The translations under genes and the position numbers were made by a program. From positions 3,348,001 to 3,412,000 of the forward strand of contig OZ244980.1 in NCBI GenBank assembly GCA_965223035.1: a DNA stretch of 64,000 nucleotides, read 5' to 3'. Position 1 is the stretch's first letter, and every line of letters starts with the position of its first letter. Source of the stretch: CAMDPA01 sp965223035. GTDB lineage: Bacteria > Pseudomonadota > Alphaproteobacteria > Rhizobiales > Hyphomicrobiaceae. Positions 41,959-49,068 of this stretch are shown piece after piece. The notes beneath the pieces were generated by a model, which worked only from the letters and a program-made list of their open reading frames with translations, made no database searches and was not told the DNA's origin.

Positions 41959-43517
41959 CCGCCACGCACGTGATCGATCACCGCCAACGGATCATCGGGC
42001 GCTGCAGCCCCGCGCCAGGCCACGTGGAAATCCGGCCGCACCAGAACCAACGGCTGCTCATATAGCGCCGCGATCTGAGGATCTTCAATGTGCACCTGGG
42101 CGTGGGGAACGTGGCGTTGTGCAGCGGCGTCGATCAGCGGCCGGCCCGACGGCGGATCCTCACCAAGGCGCACGAGCACGAAGCCGCCGCCGCCAAACAG
42201 ATCCAAGGTCGACCGTCCATCCGGCAACCAGGCATGCGGTGCCCTGGCGCCGGGCCGGGCCGATGCCACAGGTGTCGGCGGCACCGGCGATAACGGCGGT
42301 GTACCATCGTCAACACACACCGGCGAGGCCGCGAAGTAGGGACATGTCCGCACGTGATCGGCCACGGAGTAGATCGACATGTCGCGCTGCCAATCGGTTG
42401 TGTGGTCGAGCTCGGCCAGCGGCGGAATTGCCCGCAGCGCGCGGAACGTCTCGGTCGACAGCTTCACGTTGCGATGGGCAATGGGTCGACGCTCCGCGTC
42501 ATAGGAGGCCAGCAGACGGGGGCCGCCCCACCCGTTGAGCATGGCCTCCAGTTTCCAGGCCAGATTGACCGCCTCTTCCATGCCGGTGTGCATGCCGACA
42601 CCGCCGGTCGGCGATGACTGGTGCGCACTGTCGCCGGCCAGCAGCACGCGGCCGCGCTGATAGTGCGCGGCGACGCTGTCACGCCGCTCCCACAGCAACG
42701 TCGACAGGACCTCATGCGGAAATGCGAATCCCGCCATGCGGGTCAGCGCCGCCGTCGGATCGTCCACATAACTGACATCGTCGAAGACCGTCAGACGCCA
42801 GAGCTGGTCGCCGTCGATCGGGATCAGCTCCGCCCAGCATCCCTGCTGGTCGATCGGACGATAGATCCTGGCCCAGCCCTTGGCATGCTGCCGGGCGAGC
42901 GTCGGCGCCCGGAAGAAGATGTTGACGCTGTTGGCGATGCCGCCTTCGCCGTCAAGCTCAATCCCCAACGCCTCGCGAACGGTGCTACCCGCGCCATCGC
43001 AGCCGACCAGATAGCGCGCGTTGATGGTTTGGGTTGCACCATCACTGCCGCGAAGCGTCACGGCGACGCCCGTCTCGTGCTGCTCGAAGCTTTCGACTGA
43101 CGTGTTGTCGAGCCGTCGAACGCATGCCAGCTCGGCAACGCGGGCCGCCAAAATCGGGTCGAAATAGATCTGCGGGCACTGACACATGCCCTCGGGCGTC
43201 CAACTGGGCCGACTGTCCGCATAGGCCGGCACCTTGATCCGCGCCAACTCGGGCCCCGCCAATGTAGCCATATAAACGAAGTCGAGCGCATGCTGCTCCG
43301 ACCATACGGCCGTGCGGACCGCCTTCGCGATGCCCCAGCGGCGGCAGTACTCCATGGTTCCGGCGCTGATTAAGCTCATCTTTGGAAGGGTGATGGTGCC
43401 ATCGCGCCGCTCCGCGATCACACAATCGATCCCGCGCAGGCCCAGCTCGCACGCCAGCGCCAAGCCGACCGGGCCGGCACCGGCAATCAGGACAGATGTC
43501 TCGTTAGGCTGCTGCAT
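41955..43517 (-). CDS. FAD-dependent aromatic hydroxylase (MhpA-like)
   Basis: A class A flavoprotein monooxygenase, 520 residues, of the PheA/TfdB/MhpA group that hydroxylates phenolic or aromatic-acid rings with NAD(P)H and O2. FAD motif: LIAGAGPVGLALACELGLRG (about 10-29). NAD(P)H/FAD middle motif YLVGCDGAGSTVREALG (about 159-175). Second FAD motif LLAGDSAHQSSPTGGVGMHT (about 291-310). The C-terminal thioredoxin-like domain (about 400-520) is typical of phenol-type members. It ends at the TAG in R copy 10. It is the last gene of a probable operon after the EamA permease (35-bp gap). Confidence 0.92.
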   Translation of the reverse strand: MQQPNETSVLIAGAGPVGLALACELGLRGIDCVIAERRDGTITLPKMSLISAGTMEYCRRWGIAKAVRTAVWSEQHALDFVYMATLAGPELARIKVPAYADSRPSWTPEGMCQCPQIYFDPILAARVAELACVRRLDNTSVESFEQHETGVAVTLRGSDGATQTINARYLVGCDGAGSTVREALGIELDGEGGIANSVNIFFRAPTLARQHAKGWARIYRPIDQQGCWAELIPIDGDQLWRLTVFDDVSYVDDPTAALTRMAGFAFPHEVLSTLLWERRDSVAAHYQRGRVLLAGDSAHQSSPTGGVGMHTGMEEAVNLAWKLEAMLNGWGGPRLLASYDAERRPIAHRNVKLSTETFRALRAIPPLAELDHTTDWQRDMSIYSVADHVRTCPYFAASPVCVDDGTPPLSPVPPTPVASARPGARAPHAWLPDGRSTLDLFGGGGFVLVRLGEDPPSGRPLIDAAAQRHVPHAQVHIEDPQIAALYEQPLVLVRPDFHVAWRGAAAPDDPLAVIDHVRGG

Positions 43518-43552
43518 GATCCATCACTGGCCACCGTTGAGGTGATCGCCGC

Positions 43553-44419
43553 TCATGCGACAAGCACCGTGATCACGCCCACCGCCGAAAGGACGACACC
43601 GATGATCTGTGCCACCCCGACCCGGGCACCGGGATGCATGAGAAGCCCGATTGCCAAGGTCAACACCGGATAGGCAGCGACCACTGGGACAACCAAAGCG
43701 ACCGGCCCACGCGCGACGGCCTCGATCCCAGCCCAGGTGGCCAAACCGTTCAATAGGCCAATCAACATGAACCATGCAACGCCTGCTCGCGTGAAATGCG
43801 CGGCCGAACGCTGCTTGCGTAGCATGCCAACGGTGATCACCACCGTTGCCGAGGAGGCATAGCACAACAACGTCGCCACTTTCGGGTTGTTCCAAAGCTC
43901 GAAGCCAACCTTGAGTAGGGGTTGGCCCAACCCGCGCAACATTGAGGCCAGAAGGGGTAGGGTGAGCGCCCACATCGGCCAGGCACCGGGGCCGACGTCG
44001 CGTCGCGTCGTCAAGACGGTCACGCCCAAAATGAGCAGGGCGACGCCGGTCAACTGCCAGGGTCGCAGCGCCTCGCCCAGCACCAAGATACCGGCCGCGA
44101 CCGCGTAGATCGGGGTGAGATTGCCGATCGCAGCGGTGATGTTCGGGCCGAGCAGGCGTGTCGCCTCGAAGGTGATGATGGTGATCGCAGCCGGGTAGAA
44201 CAACCCGGTCAGCGCGAAGATCATCGCAGCATCGTTGCGCCAACCGCTGAAATTGGCCATCAGCGGCGCGCTCAACCAGAACAGACTCGCCGCCGTGGGA
44301 ATCGAGATCATCGAGCCCAGCGCGACCGCCATGTGCGCAATGGCGATGCGGGTTAAATTGAGCGCGAGCGCAAACAAAAAGGCAGAAGCGATGGCATAAA
44401 GCCAAGCGTCGAGCGGCAT
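43553..44419 (-). CDS. EamA-family (DMT superfamily) transporter
   Basis: An inner-membrane protein of 288 residues with about ten membrane helices in two repeats of five, the EamA layout. Helices are near 6-26 (LYAIASAFLFALALNLTRIA), 33-53, 66-86, 93-113, 122-140, and again in the second half. The first repeat ends GNLTPIYAVAAGILVLGEAL and the second GPVALVVPVVAAYPVLTLAI, with the family's Pro/Gly helix breakers. Probably exports an amino acid, metabolite or drug; direction and substrate unknown. It lies 21 bp downstream of the CoxE-like gene and 35 bp upstream of the hydroxylase. Confidence 0.9.
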   Translation of the reverse strand: MPLDAWLYAIASAFLFALALNLTRIAIAHMAVALGSMISIPTAASLFWLSAPLMANFSGWRNDAAMIFALTGLFYPAAITIITFEATRLLGPNITAAIGNLTPIYAVAAGILVLGEALRPWQLTGVALLILGVTVLTTRRDVGPGAWPMWALTLPLLASMLRGLGQPLLKVGFELWNNPKVATLLCYASSATVVITVGMLRKQRSAAHFTRAGVAWFMLIGLLNGLATWAGIEAVARGPVALVVPVVAAYPVLTLAIGLLMHPGARVGVAQIIGVVLSAVGVITVLVA

Positions 44420-44440
44420 CGATCGGTCCCCGCCGCGCCG

Positions 44441-45616
44441 TCAGCGCATTAATTCGCGCATCGCACGATCGAGCCCATCCAGCGTCAAGGGGTACATCCG
44501 CCCGCCCATCAGGTCACGGATCATCTGGATCGAGGCGGTCCAGTTCCAGCTGGATTCCTCCAACGGGTTGAGCCAAACCGCATGCGGGTAGGTTGCCGTG
44601 AGGCGCTCGATCCAGACCGCTCCCGGCTCCGGGTTTATATGCTCCACCGAACCGCCGGCCACGCTAATCTCGTAGGGGCTCATCGCTGCATCGCCGACGA
44701 ACACCAGCTTGTAGTCCGAGGGATAGGTGTGCAGCACGTCCCAGGTTGCCGTCCTATCGACATGTCGACGATGGTTGTCGCGCCACAAATGCTCATAAGG
44801 GCAATTGTGGAAATAATAGTACTGAAGATGCTTGAACTCGGCACGCGCCGCCGAGAACAACTCCTCGGCCAGCTTGACGTGCCAGTCCATCGAGCCTCCG
44901 ACATCCAGGAACATCAGCACCTTCACCGCATTGCGCCGTTCCGGACGCATCTGAATATCGAGGTAGCCGTTGTGCGCCGTGCCGTGGATCGTGCCGGCCA
45001 GATCGAGTTCGTCGGCCGCCCCTTCACGCGCGAAACGCCGCAATCGGCGCAATGCCATCTTGATGTTGCGGGTGCCGATCTCGACCGTGTCGTCCAGATC
45101 TTTGAAGGCGCGCTGGTCCCACACCTTGATGGCGCGAAAGTTCCGGTTGGTGTCCTGGCCGATACGGACGCCGGCCGGGTTGTAGCCGTAGGCGCCGTAG
45201 GGGCTGGTGCCGCCGGTCCCAATCCAGCGATTGCCCCCTTGATGGCGCCGCCTCTGCCGGGCAAGCCGCTGTTTGAGCTGTTCCATGATTTTGTCCCAGC
45301 CGCCGAGCGCCTCAATGCGTTGCTTGTCCTGCTCCGACAAATGCAATGCGTTAACCAGACGCAGCCAATCCTCCGGCACCTCCCCCTCGATCGCATCGCT
45401 GAGCGCTTCCAGCCCCTTGAACACCTGGCCGAACACGCGGTCGAACTTGTCGAGGTGGCGCTCGTCTTTGATCAGGCAGATCCGCGCCAGGTAATAGAAT
45501 TGCTCGACCTTACCCTCAGCCAGATCGGCCTCCAGGCCCTGCATCAGCGCCAGGTATTCCTTGACCGTAACGGGCACGCCCGCAGTTTTCAGGGCGTTGA
45601 AAAATGTGATGAACAT
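44441..45616 (-). CDS. CoxE-like von Willebrand factor A domain protein
   Basis: A 391-residue protein of the CoxE type. CoxE proteins partner MoxR-type AAA ATPases (CoxD) in inserting metal into enzymes such as CO dehydrogenase. The N-terminus MFITFFNALKTAGVPVTVKE and the RDLDDTVEIGTRNIKMALRR region are characteristic. The VWA metal-site motif reads FLDVGGSMDWH (about 240), so D-x-G-x-S replaces the usual D-x-S-x-S. A later Thr/Asp part (LVFVGDAAMSPYEI) could complete the site. No MoxR-type partner is adjacent. It heads or belongs to an operon with the EamA permease and the aromatic hydroxylase. Confidence 0.88.
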   Translation of the reverse strand: MFITFFNALKTAGVPVTVKEYLALMQGLEADLAEGKVEQFYYLARICLIKDERHLDKFDRVFGQVFKGLEALSDAIEGEVPEDWLRLVNALHLSEQDKQRIEALGGWDKIMEQLKQRLARQRRRHQGGNRWIGTGGTSPYGAYGYNPAGVRIGQDTNRNFRAIKVWDQRAFKDLDDTVEIGTRNIKMALRRLRRFAREGAADELDLAGTIHGTAHNGYLDIQMRPERRNAVKVLMFLDVGGSMDWHVKLAEELFSAARAEFKHLQYYYFHNCPYEHLWRDNHRRHVDRTATWDVLHTYPSDYKLVFVGDAAMSPYEISVAGGSVEHINPEPGAVWIERLTATYPHAVWLNPLEESSWNWTASIQMIRDLMGGRMYPLTLDGLDRAMRELMR

Positions 45617-45795
45617 CGGCCGACTGGAACTCGCGCGAGGGGCTGGCTGGCGGCGATCAGGTCAATCGGCCGCGCGGCCCAACTGCTTACCCGACAAACC
45701 GCCTGGGAGCAAAGTACACGCCCCGACCGGCGGCGCCGGGTCCGGTGCGGCATGCTCAGCACGCCCGTTCAAGGTGCGGCGCGACGGCCGTACCA

Positions 45796-46194
45796 TCAGC
45801 ACCGGCCTGGCGGCGCAGCTGTGACCGAGACCGGCTGGCCTGAGCGCACCGAACCCGGCGCGTCGACGTCATCGCGGGCATCCGCCCAGATATTGACCGG
45901 ACTGGCCCGGCGAATTTCCTCCCCACGCGATACCGGCGTCCGACCATACCCGATCGCGATCGCCTCGCCATCGGGCCAATAGGCGATCTCGCCGGCCGAC
46001 ACGACATCGCGGGCATCGCTCTGCCGCGCGCACGAAACGGGAACGTCGAGATGCACCTCTTCGCCCCAGGTTTTGTCGGCAGCGTTGATCGGTAGCGCCC
46101 GGCATAGAGCATCGGCCGTCGCCGTGGCGCGTAACATCGCGCGGATCAACACGCCGCCGGCACGGATTTCGATGCAGCGCATTGATTCAGCCAT
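45796..46194 (-). CDS. Cyclophilin-like (TM1367/DUF3830-type) protein, short paralogue
   Basis: 132 residues with a small cyclophilin-like beta barrel. Recognisable stretches: ALCRALPINAADKTWGEEVH (about 30-50), GEIAYWPDGEAIAIGYGRTP (about 67-86) and SRGEEIRRASPVNIWADAR. No signal peptide, so cytosolic. A paralogue lies immediately upstream (46202-46876) with the same motifs, 7 bp apart, suggesting tandem duplication and cotranscription. Such proteins lack a known activity; the fold suggests a small-molecule or peptide binder. Confidence 0.75.
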   Translation of the reverse strand: MAESMRCIEIRAGGVLIRAMLRATATADALCRALPINAADKTWGEEVHLDVPVSCARQSDARDVVSAGEIAYWPDGEAIAIGYGRTPVSRGEEIRRASPVNIWADARDDVDAPGSVRSGQPVSVTAAPPGRC

Positions 46195-46201
46195 GATTGA
46201 T

Positions 46202-46876
46202 TCAGCCGTGGCGGCGACCTTTCGCGGCCGGCTGCGCGGTGAGCGCCACCGCCTGGCCGGGAACGACGGCCGCCAGCGCGGTCACCTCATCACGTGCCGC
46301 GGCCCACACATTGCACGGCCGCGGCAGTCGAATTTCGTTGGGCCGGGAGATCGGTGTCGGCCCGAATGGAATGAGGATCCTGTCGTCCTCGACCCAGAAA
46401 TAGATGTCGCCCAACTTGCCGTTCATGCGCGCCGTGCGGTCGCGCCCACTCTCGACCGGTATCTCGAAATGAACGCAGGCGCCCCACGTCTCGGCCGTCC
46501 CGAATAATGGCAGCGCCTGCCAAATCCGCGCCGCAGTGTCGGTGTCGGCGAGGCTCAGTTGGATGCGTGCGCGACCCACCGTCAGAACCGCCACCGCGCC
46601 GGCAGCATGTGGCAACCGCCGAGTTACCGCCGGCGGGCGGGCGACATTGGCATGGCGAAGCAGATTGGTGGGCATGGGCGGGTTGGGCGGTGGCGCCTCA
46701 GCAAGGGCGGCGTCTGCGGTGAAGGGTGAGACCCTGAACGACGCAGCCAAGGTGGCACCGATTTGTGCCGCTACCAAGGCGGCTGCAGCCGGCAGCCACG
46801 CGGCCCTCGACGATCGCTGATGCAGCCGCTTGGACACGCGGCGGAACCGGCAAAGGTTGGTAGCAAGCGGTGTCAA
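46202..46876 (-). CDS. Cyclophilin-like (TM1367/DUF3830-type) protein with N-terminal export/anchor segment
   Basis: 224 residues. A hydrophobic segment (AAWLPAAAALVAAQIGATLA, about 25-44) suggests export or membrane anchoring; a linker rich in Ala and Pro follows (ALAEAPPPNPPMPTNLLRHA). The C-terminal 125 residues repeat the cyclophilin-like pattern of the next gene: TWGACVHFEIPVESG, GDIYFWVEDDRILIPFGPTP, SRPNEIRLPRPCNVWAAARD. The start is not certain; 46876 is the first ATG and gives a basic region before the hydrophobic segment. Upstream lies the KAS gene's 3' R copy. Confidence 0.72.
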   Translation of the reverse strand: MTPLATNLCRFRRVSKRLHQRSSRAAWLPAAAALVAAQIGATLAASFRVSPFTADAALAEAPPPNPPMPTNLLRHANVARPPAVTRRLPHAAGAVAVLTVGRARIQLSLADTDTAARIWQALPLFGTAETWGACVHFEIPVESGRDRTARMNGKLGDIYFWVEDDRILIPFGPTPISRPNEIRLPRPCNVWAAARDEVTALAAVVPGQAVALTAQPAAKGRRHG

Positions 46877-46950
46877 GAACGCTGCCAGTCAGACCGGTCA
46901 GGAATGTACCCGGTCGTTGACAGGGCTGATCCGCCCCAGGTGCAGATGGT

Positions 46951-47104
46951 CTAGATCATCGCGCCTTAAATCGGAACCGCAACGCCGATTCCAATTGCGC
47001 CGGTTCCGATTTAAGGCGCAAAGATGATCGCTCTTAAAGTGGTGAGCAACTTTCTGCCTTTAATCGGGATCGTTCCGATTCCGATTAAAGGCAGGTTGCT
47101 CTAG
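46951..47104 (+). repeat. R-family palindromic repeat, copy 11 (full length, 154 bp)
   Basis: CTAG at 46951 and 47101. Both hairpins are intact. The right CTAG contains the TAG stop of the minus-strand ketoacyl synthase. It matches copies 1, 6 and 14 in size. Confidence 0.95.
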
Positions 47105-48345
47105 GCCGGGGGAGGTCCGAACACCACGACCGCGTTCAGGCCACCGAACGCGAACGAGTTCGACATGGCGTAGTCGAGTTTCATGTTACGCCCGACGTTG
47201 GGAACGTAATCCAGGTCACACTCCGGATCGACCTCATCCAGCCCGATGGTCGGCGGCGCCCAGTTGGTTTCCATCGCCTTGATGCAGGCCACCGCCTCGA
47301 TCCCACCACCGGCGCCGAGCGGATGGCCGTGCATGGATTTCGTCGACGAAATCGCCAACTTGTTGGCGTGCGCACCGAACACCTTCTTGATCGCGTTGGT
47401 CTCGTTACGGTCGTTGATGGTGGTGGCGGTGCCGTGCGCATTGACATAGTCGATCTCGGTGCCGGACAACCCGGCGTCATCAAGCGCCAGGCGCATCGCT
47501 TCGGCTGGCCCTTCAATGTCGGGGTTGACCATGTCTTTGCTGTCGGAGGTCATGCCAAATCCGCACAGCTCGGCGAGGATCTTAGCGCCGCGGGCTTGCG
47601 CGGTTTCCAGCGCCTCCAACACCAGGATACCCGCGCCTTCGCCCAGCACGGTGCCATTGCGCTTCTTTGCGAACGGGAAGCAGCCCTCCGGCGACAGCAC
47701 GTGCAGCGCCTGCCAGGCTTTCATCGTCCCATAGTTGATCACCGACTCCGAGGCGCCGGCGATCGCCGTGTCGACCAGACCATTCTGAATGTAATCGCGC
47801 GCCAAGCCGATGGCGTGCGTCGCCGTCGAGCAGGCGCTGCAGGTGGCGAAGGTCGGCCCTTTGACGCCATACTCGATGCCGACGTGGGCTGAGGCCGAGG
47901 AGCCGATGATGCGCAGCAAGGTCAGCGGGTGGGTGGCCCGCTTGTTCTCAATGAACAGATCCCGGTAGGCCTTCTCGTAGGTGACCAGCCCGCCGGCGCC
48001 AGAGCCAACGATACAGGCCGCACGATACGGATCGGCAAAAGGAACCTCCAAGCCGGCTTGCTTGACAGCCTCGTCGGCGGCGGCGGCGGCGAACCACGAA
48101 TAGCGATCCGCGTGCAAGATGATCTTGTCGCGCTGGAAGTGTCGAAGCCGAGCCCGGTGGTCGAAATCCTTGATCTGCGCGGCAATCAAGATCTTCAAGT
48201 CATCGAGCGGGAACCCACCGAGATCGCTGACACCACAGCGGGACTGCTGCATTCCGTCCCAAAACTCCGGAACCGTGCATCCGATCGGGGTGACAGCACC
48301 CAATCCCGTTACAACGACCCGCCGCATACCGCCATTTGAAGCCAT
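47101..48345 (-). CDS. 3-oxoacyl-ACP synthase (FabF/NodE-type)
   Basis: A beta-ketoacyl-ACP synthase of about 414 residues, elongating an acyl chain on ACP by decarboxylative condensation. The Cys-His-His triad is present: ATCSACSTATH (about 165-175), NAHGTATTIND (about 305) and STKSMHGHPLGAGGG (about 335). I placed the start at 48345 (MASNGGMRRVVVTGLGAVTP); 48369 and 48327 are alternatives. Lys and GxG in the C-terminal YAMSNSFAFGGLNAVVVF are typical. The ACP gene lies 84 bp upstream on the same strand. The pair recalls NodE/NodF-type or other dedicated elongation pairs, not the core FabF with FabG and FabD. Confidence 0.93.
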   Translation of the reverse strand: MASNGGMRRVVVTGLGAVTPIGCTVPEFWDGMQQSRCGVSDLGGFPLDDLKILIAAQIKDFDHRARLRHFQRDKIILHADRYSWFAAAAADEAVKQAGLEVPFADPYRAACIVGSGAGGLVTYEKAYRDLFIENKRATHPLTLLRIIGSSASAHVGIEYGVKGPTFATCSACSTATHAIGLARDYIQNGLVDTAIAGASESVINYGTMKAWQALHVLSPEGCFPFAKKRNGTVLGEGAGILVLEALETAQARGAKILAELCGFGMTSDSKDMVNPDIEGPAEAMRLALDDAGLSGTEIDYVNAHGTATTINDRNETNAIKKVFGAHANKLAISSTKSMHGHPLGAGGGIEAVACIKAMETNWAPPTIGLDEVDPECDLDYVPNVGRNMKLDYAMSNSFAFGGLNAVVVFGPPPA

Positions 48346-48429
48346 CGTGACCTGCCGTGGGCCGTCCATACCTGCCCAGCTTGGATTTCAACCGTACCTA
48401 GCACCAACGCGGCCCTGTGGGCAGGAGCG

Positions 48430-48708
48430 CTAAGCGTTTGCGCCCGCAGCAGCCCCGCCGCCGGTGCTCTCGATCAAATCCTTAACCTTATCGACGACCG
48501 AGCCGACGGTCTTGAAATCGCCTGCCTCCTCGTTCGCGTTGTATGGTATCTCGATACCGAACGCATCTTCGATATCAAATACAATCATGGCTAGATCGAG
48601 CGACTCGATTTTCAGGTCCGTGAGCTCTGTCGACAAGTTAATATCGTCATTCGGCTCCTTCATGTGTTTCTTCAAAATCTCGATAATCTTGCTCGCGACA
48701 TCGTCCAT
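48430..48708 (-). CDS. Acyl carrier protein
   Basis: 92 residues, acidic, with the phosphopantetheine attachment Ser in KIESLDLAMIVFDIED (Ser at about 35; Glu replaces the usual Asp before it). The helix after the site and the VVDKVKDLI end are typical. The GGGAAAGANA-like tail (GGGAAAGANA) is unusual. The ATG at 48708 has GGGAGAG 6 bp upstream. Its partner ketoacyl synthase is the next gene. A sigma-54-type promoter lies upstream (48785-48801). It is probably a dedicated carrier for a special fatty acid. Confidence 0.93.
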   Translation of the reverse strand: MDDVASKIIEILKKHMKEPNDDINLSTELTDLKIESLDLAMIVFDIEDAFGIEIPYNANEEAGDFKTVGSVVDKVKDLIESTGGGAAAGANA

Positions 48709-48762
48709 TTCGCTCTCCCGCCCTCACAATTGGCGCTCGATGGGCTGAACACTTCGGGCTCA

Positions 48763-48775
48763 AGTGTTGAACACT
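48763..48775. promoter_or_regulatory. 13-bp perfect palindrome, possible operator
   Basis: AGTGTT-G-AACACT, in the divergent region between ACP and the acyl-CoA ligase. AACACT also occurs at 48748 and 48790, at spacings of about 22 and 20 bp, so two or three helically phased half-sites flank it. Confidence 0.45.
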
Positions 48776-48784
48776 CGCTGAGTA

Positions 48785-48801
48785 ATGCAAACACTTTGCC
48801 A
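48785..48801 (-). promoter_or_regulatory. Candidate sigma-54 promoter for the ACP-ketoacyl synthase operon
   Basis: On the minus strand, TGGCAAAGTGTTTGCAT gives the -24/-12 signature: GG (48800-48799) and GC (48788-48787) separated by exactly 10 bp, with flanking TGGCA and TTGCA. Transcription would start near 48775, about 67 bp before the ACP start at 48708. Confidence 0.5.
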
Positions 48802-48862
48802 GAACAAGCTCAAGCGTCACATAACCGTAAACCCATCTCACGTCCAGATGGCTAACCTACAG

Positions 48863-48903
48863 TTGAGACACTAACCGACCCTTGAGACACTTGAGGATAT
48901 AAT
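48863..48903 (+). promoter_or_regulatory. Candidate promoter and direct repeats upstream of the acyl-CoA ligase
   Basis: TATAAT at 48898-48903 is a perfect -10. There is no good -35, but TTGAGACACT repeats exactly at 48863 and 48882 (19-bp spacing), the second next to the -10, so activator binding may compensate. The transcript leader would be about 160 bp. Confidence 0.4.
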
Positions 48904-49068
48904 CCTGTTTAGCCGGTGCGGCATGTTCCTGACGATACAGCATTCGGCCCGCTTTTTTTCGCGCCAGGACCGGCGTGAACATGAGTAAGCATCGCAACCA
49001 TAGCTCCGGTTTTCCATATCTAGAGCCAGGGCGGGCGGATAGCGGCAGTGCAGCAAGGGTAGGATGAC

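Noticed and set aside
44582..45982. 466-residue ORF on the plus strand
   Set aside because: It is antisense to the CoxE-like gene and runs into the next gap; no motif and a shadow-type composition.
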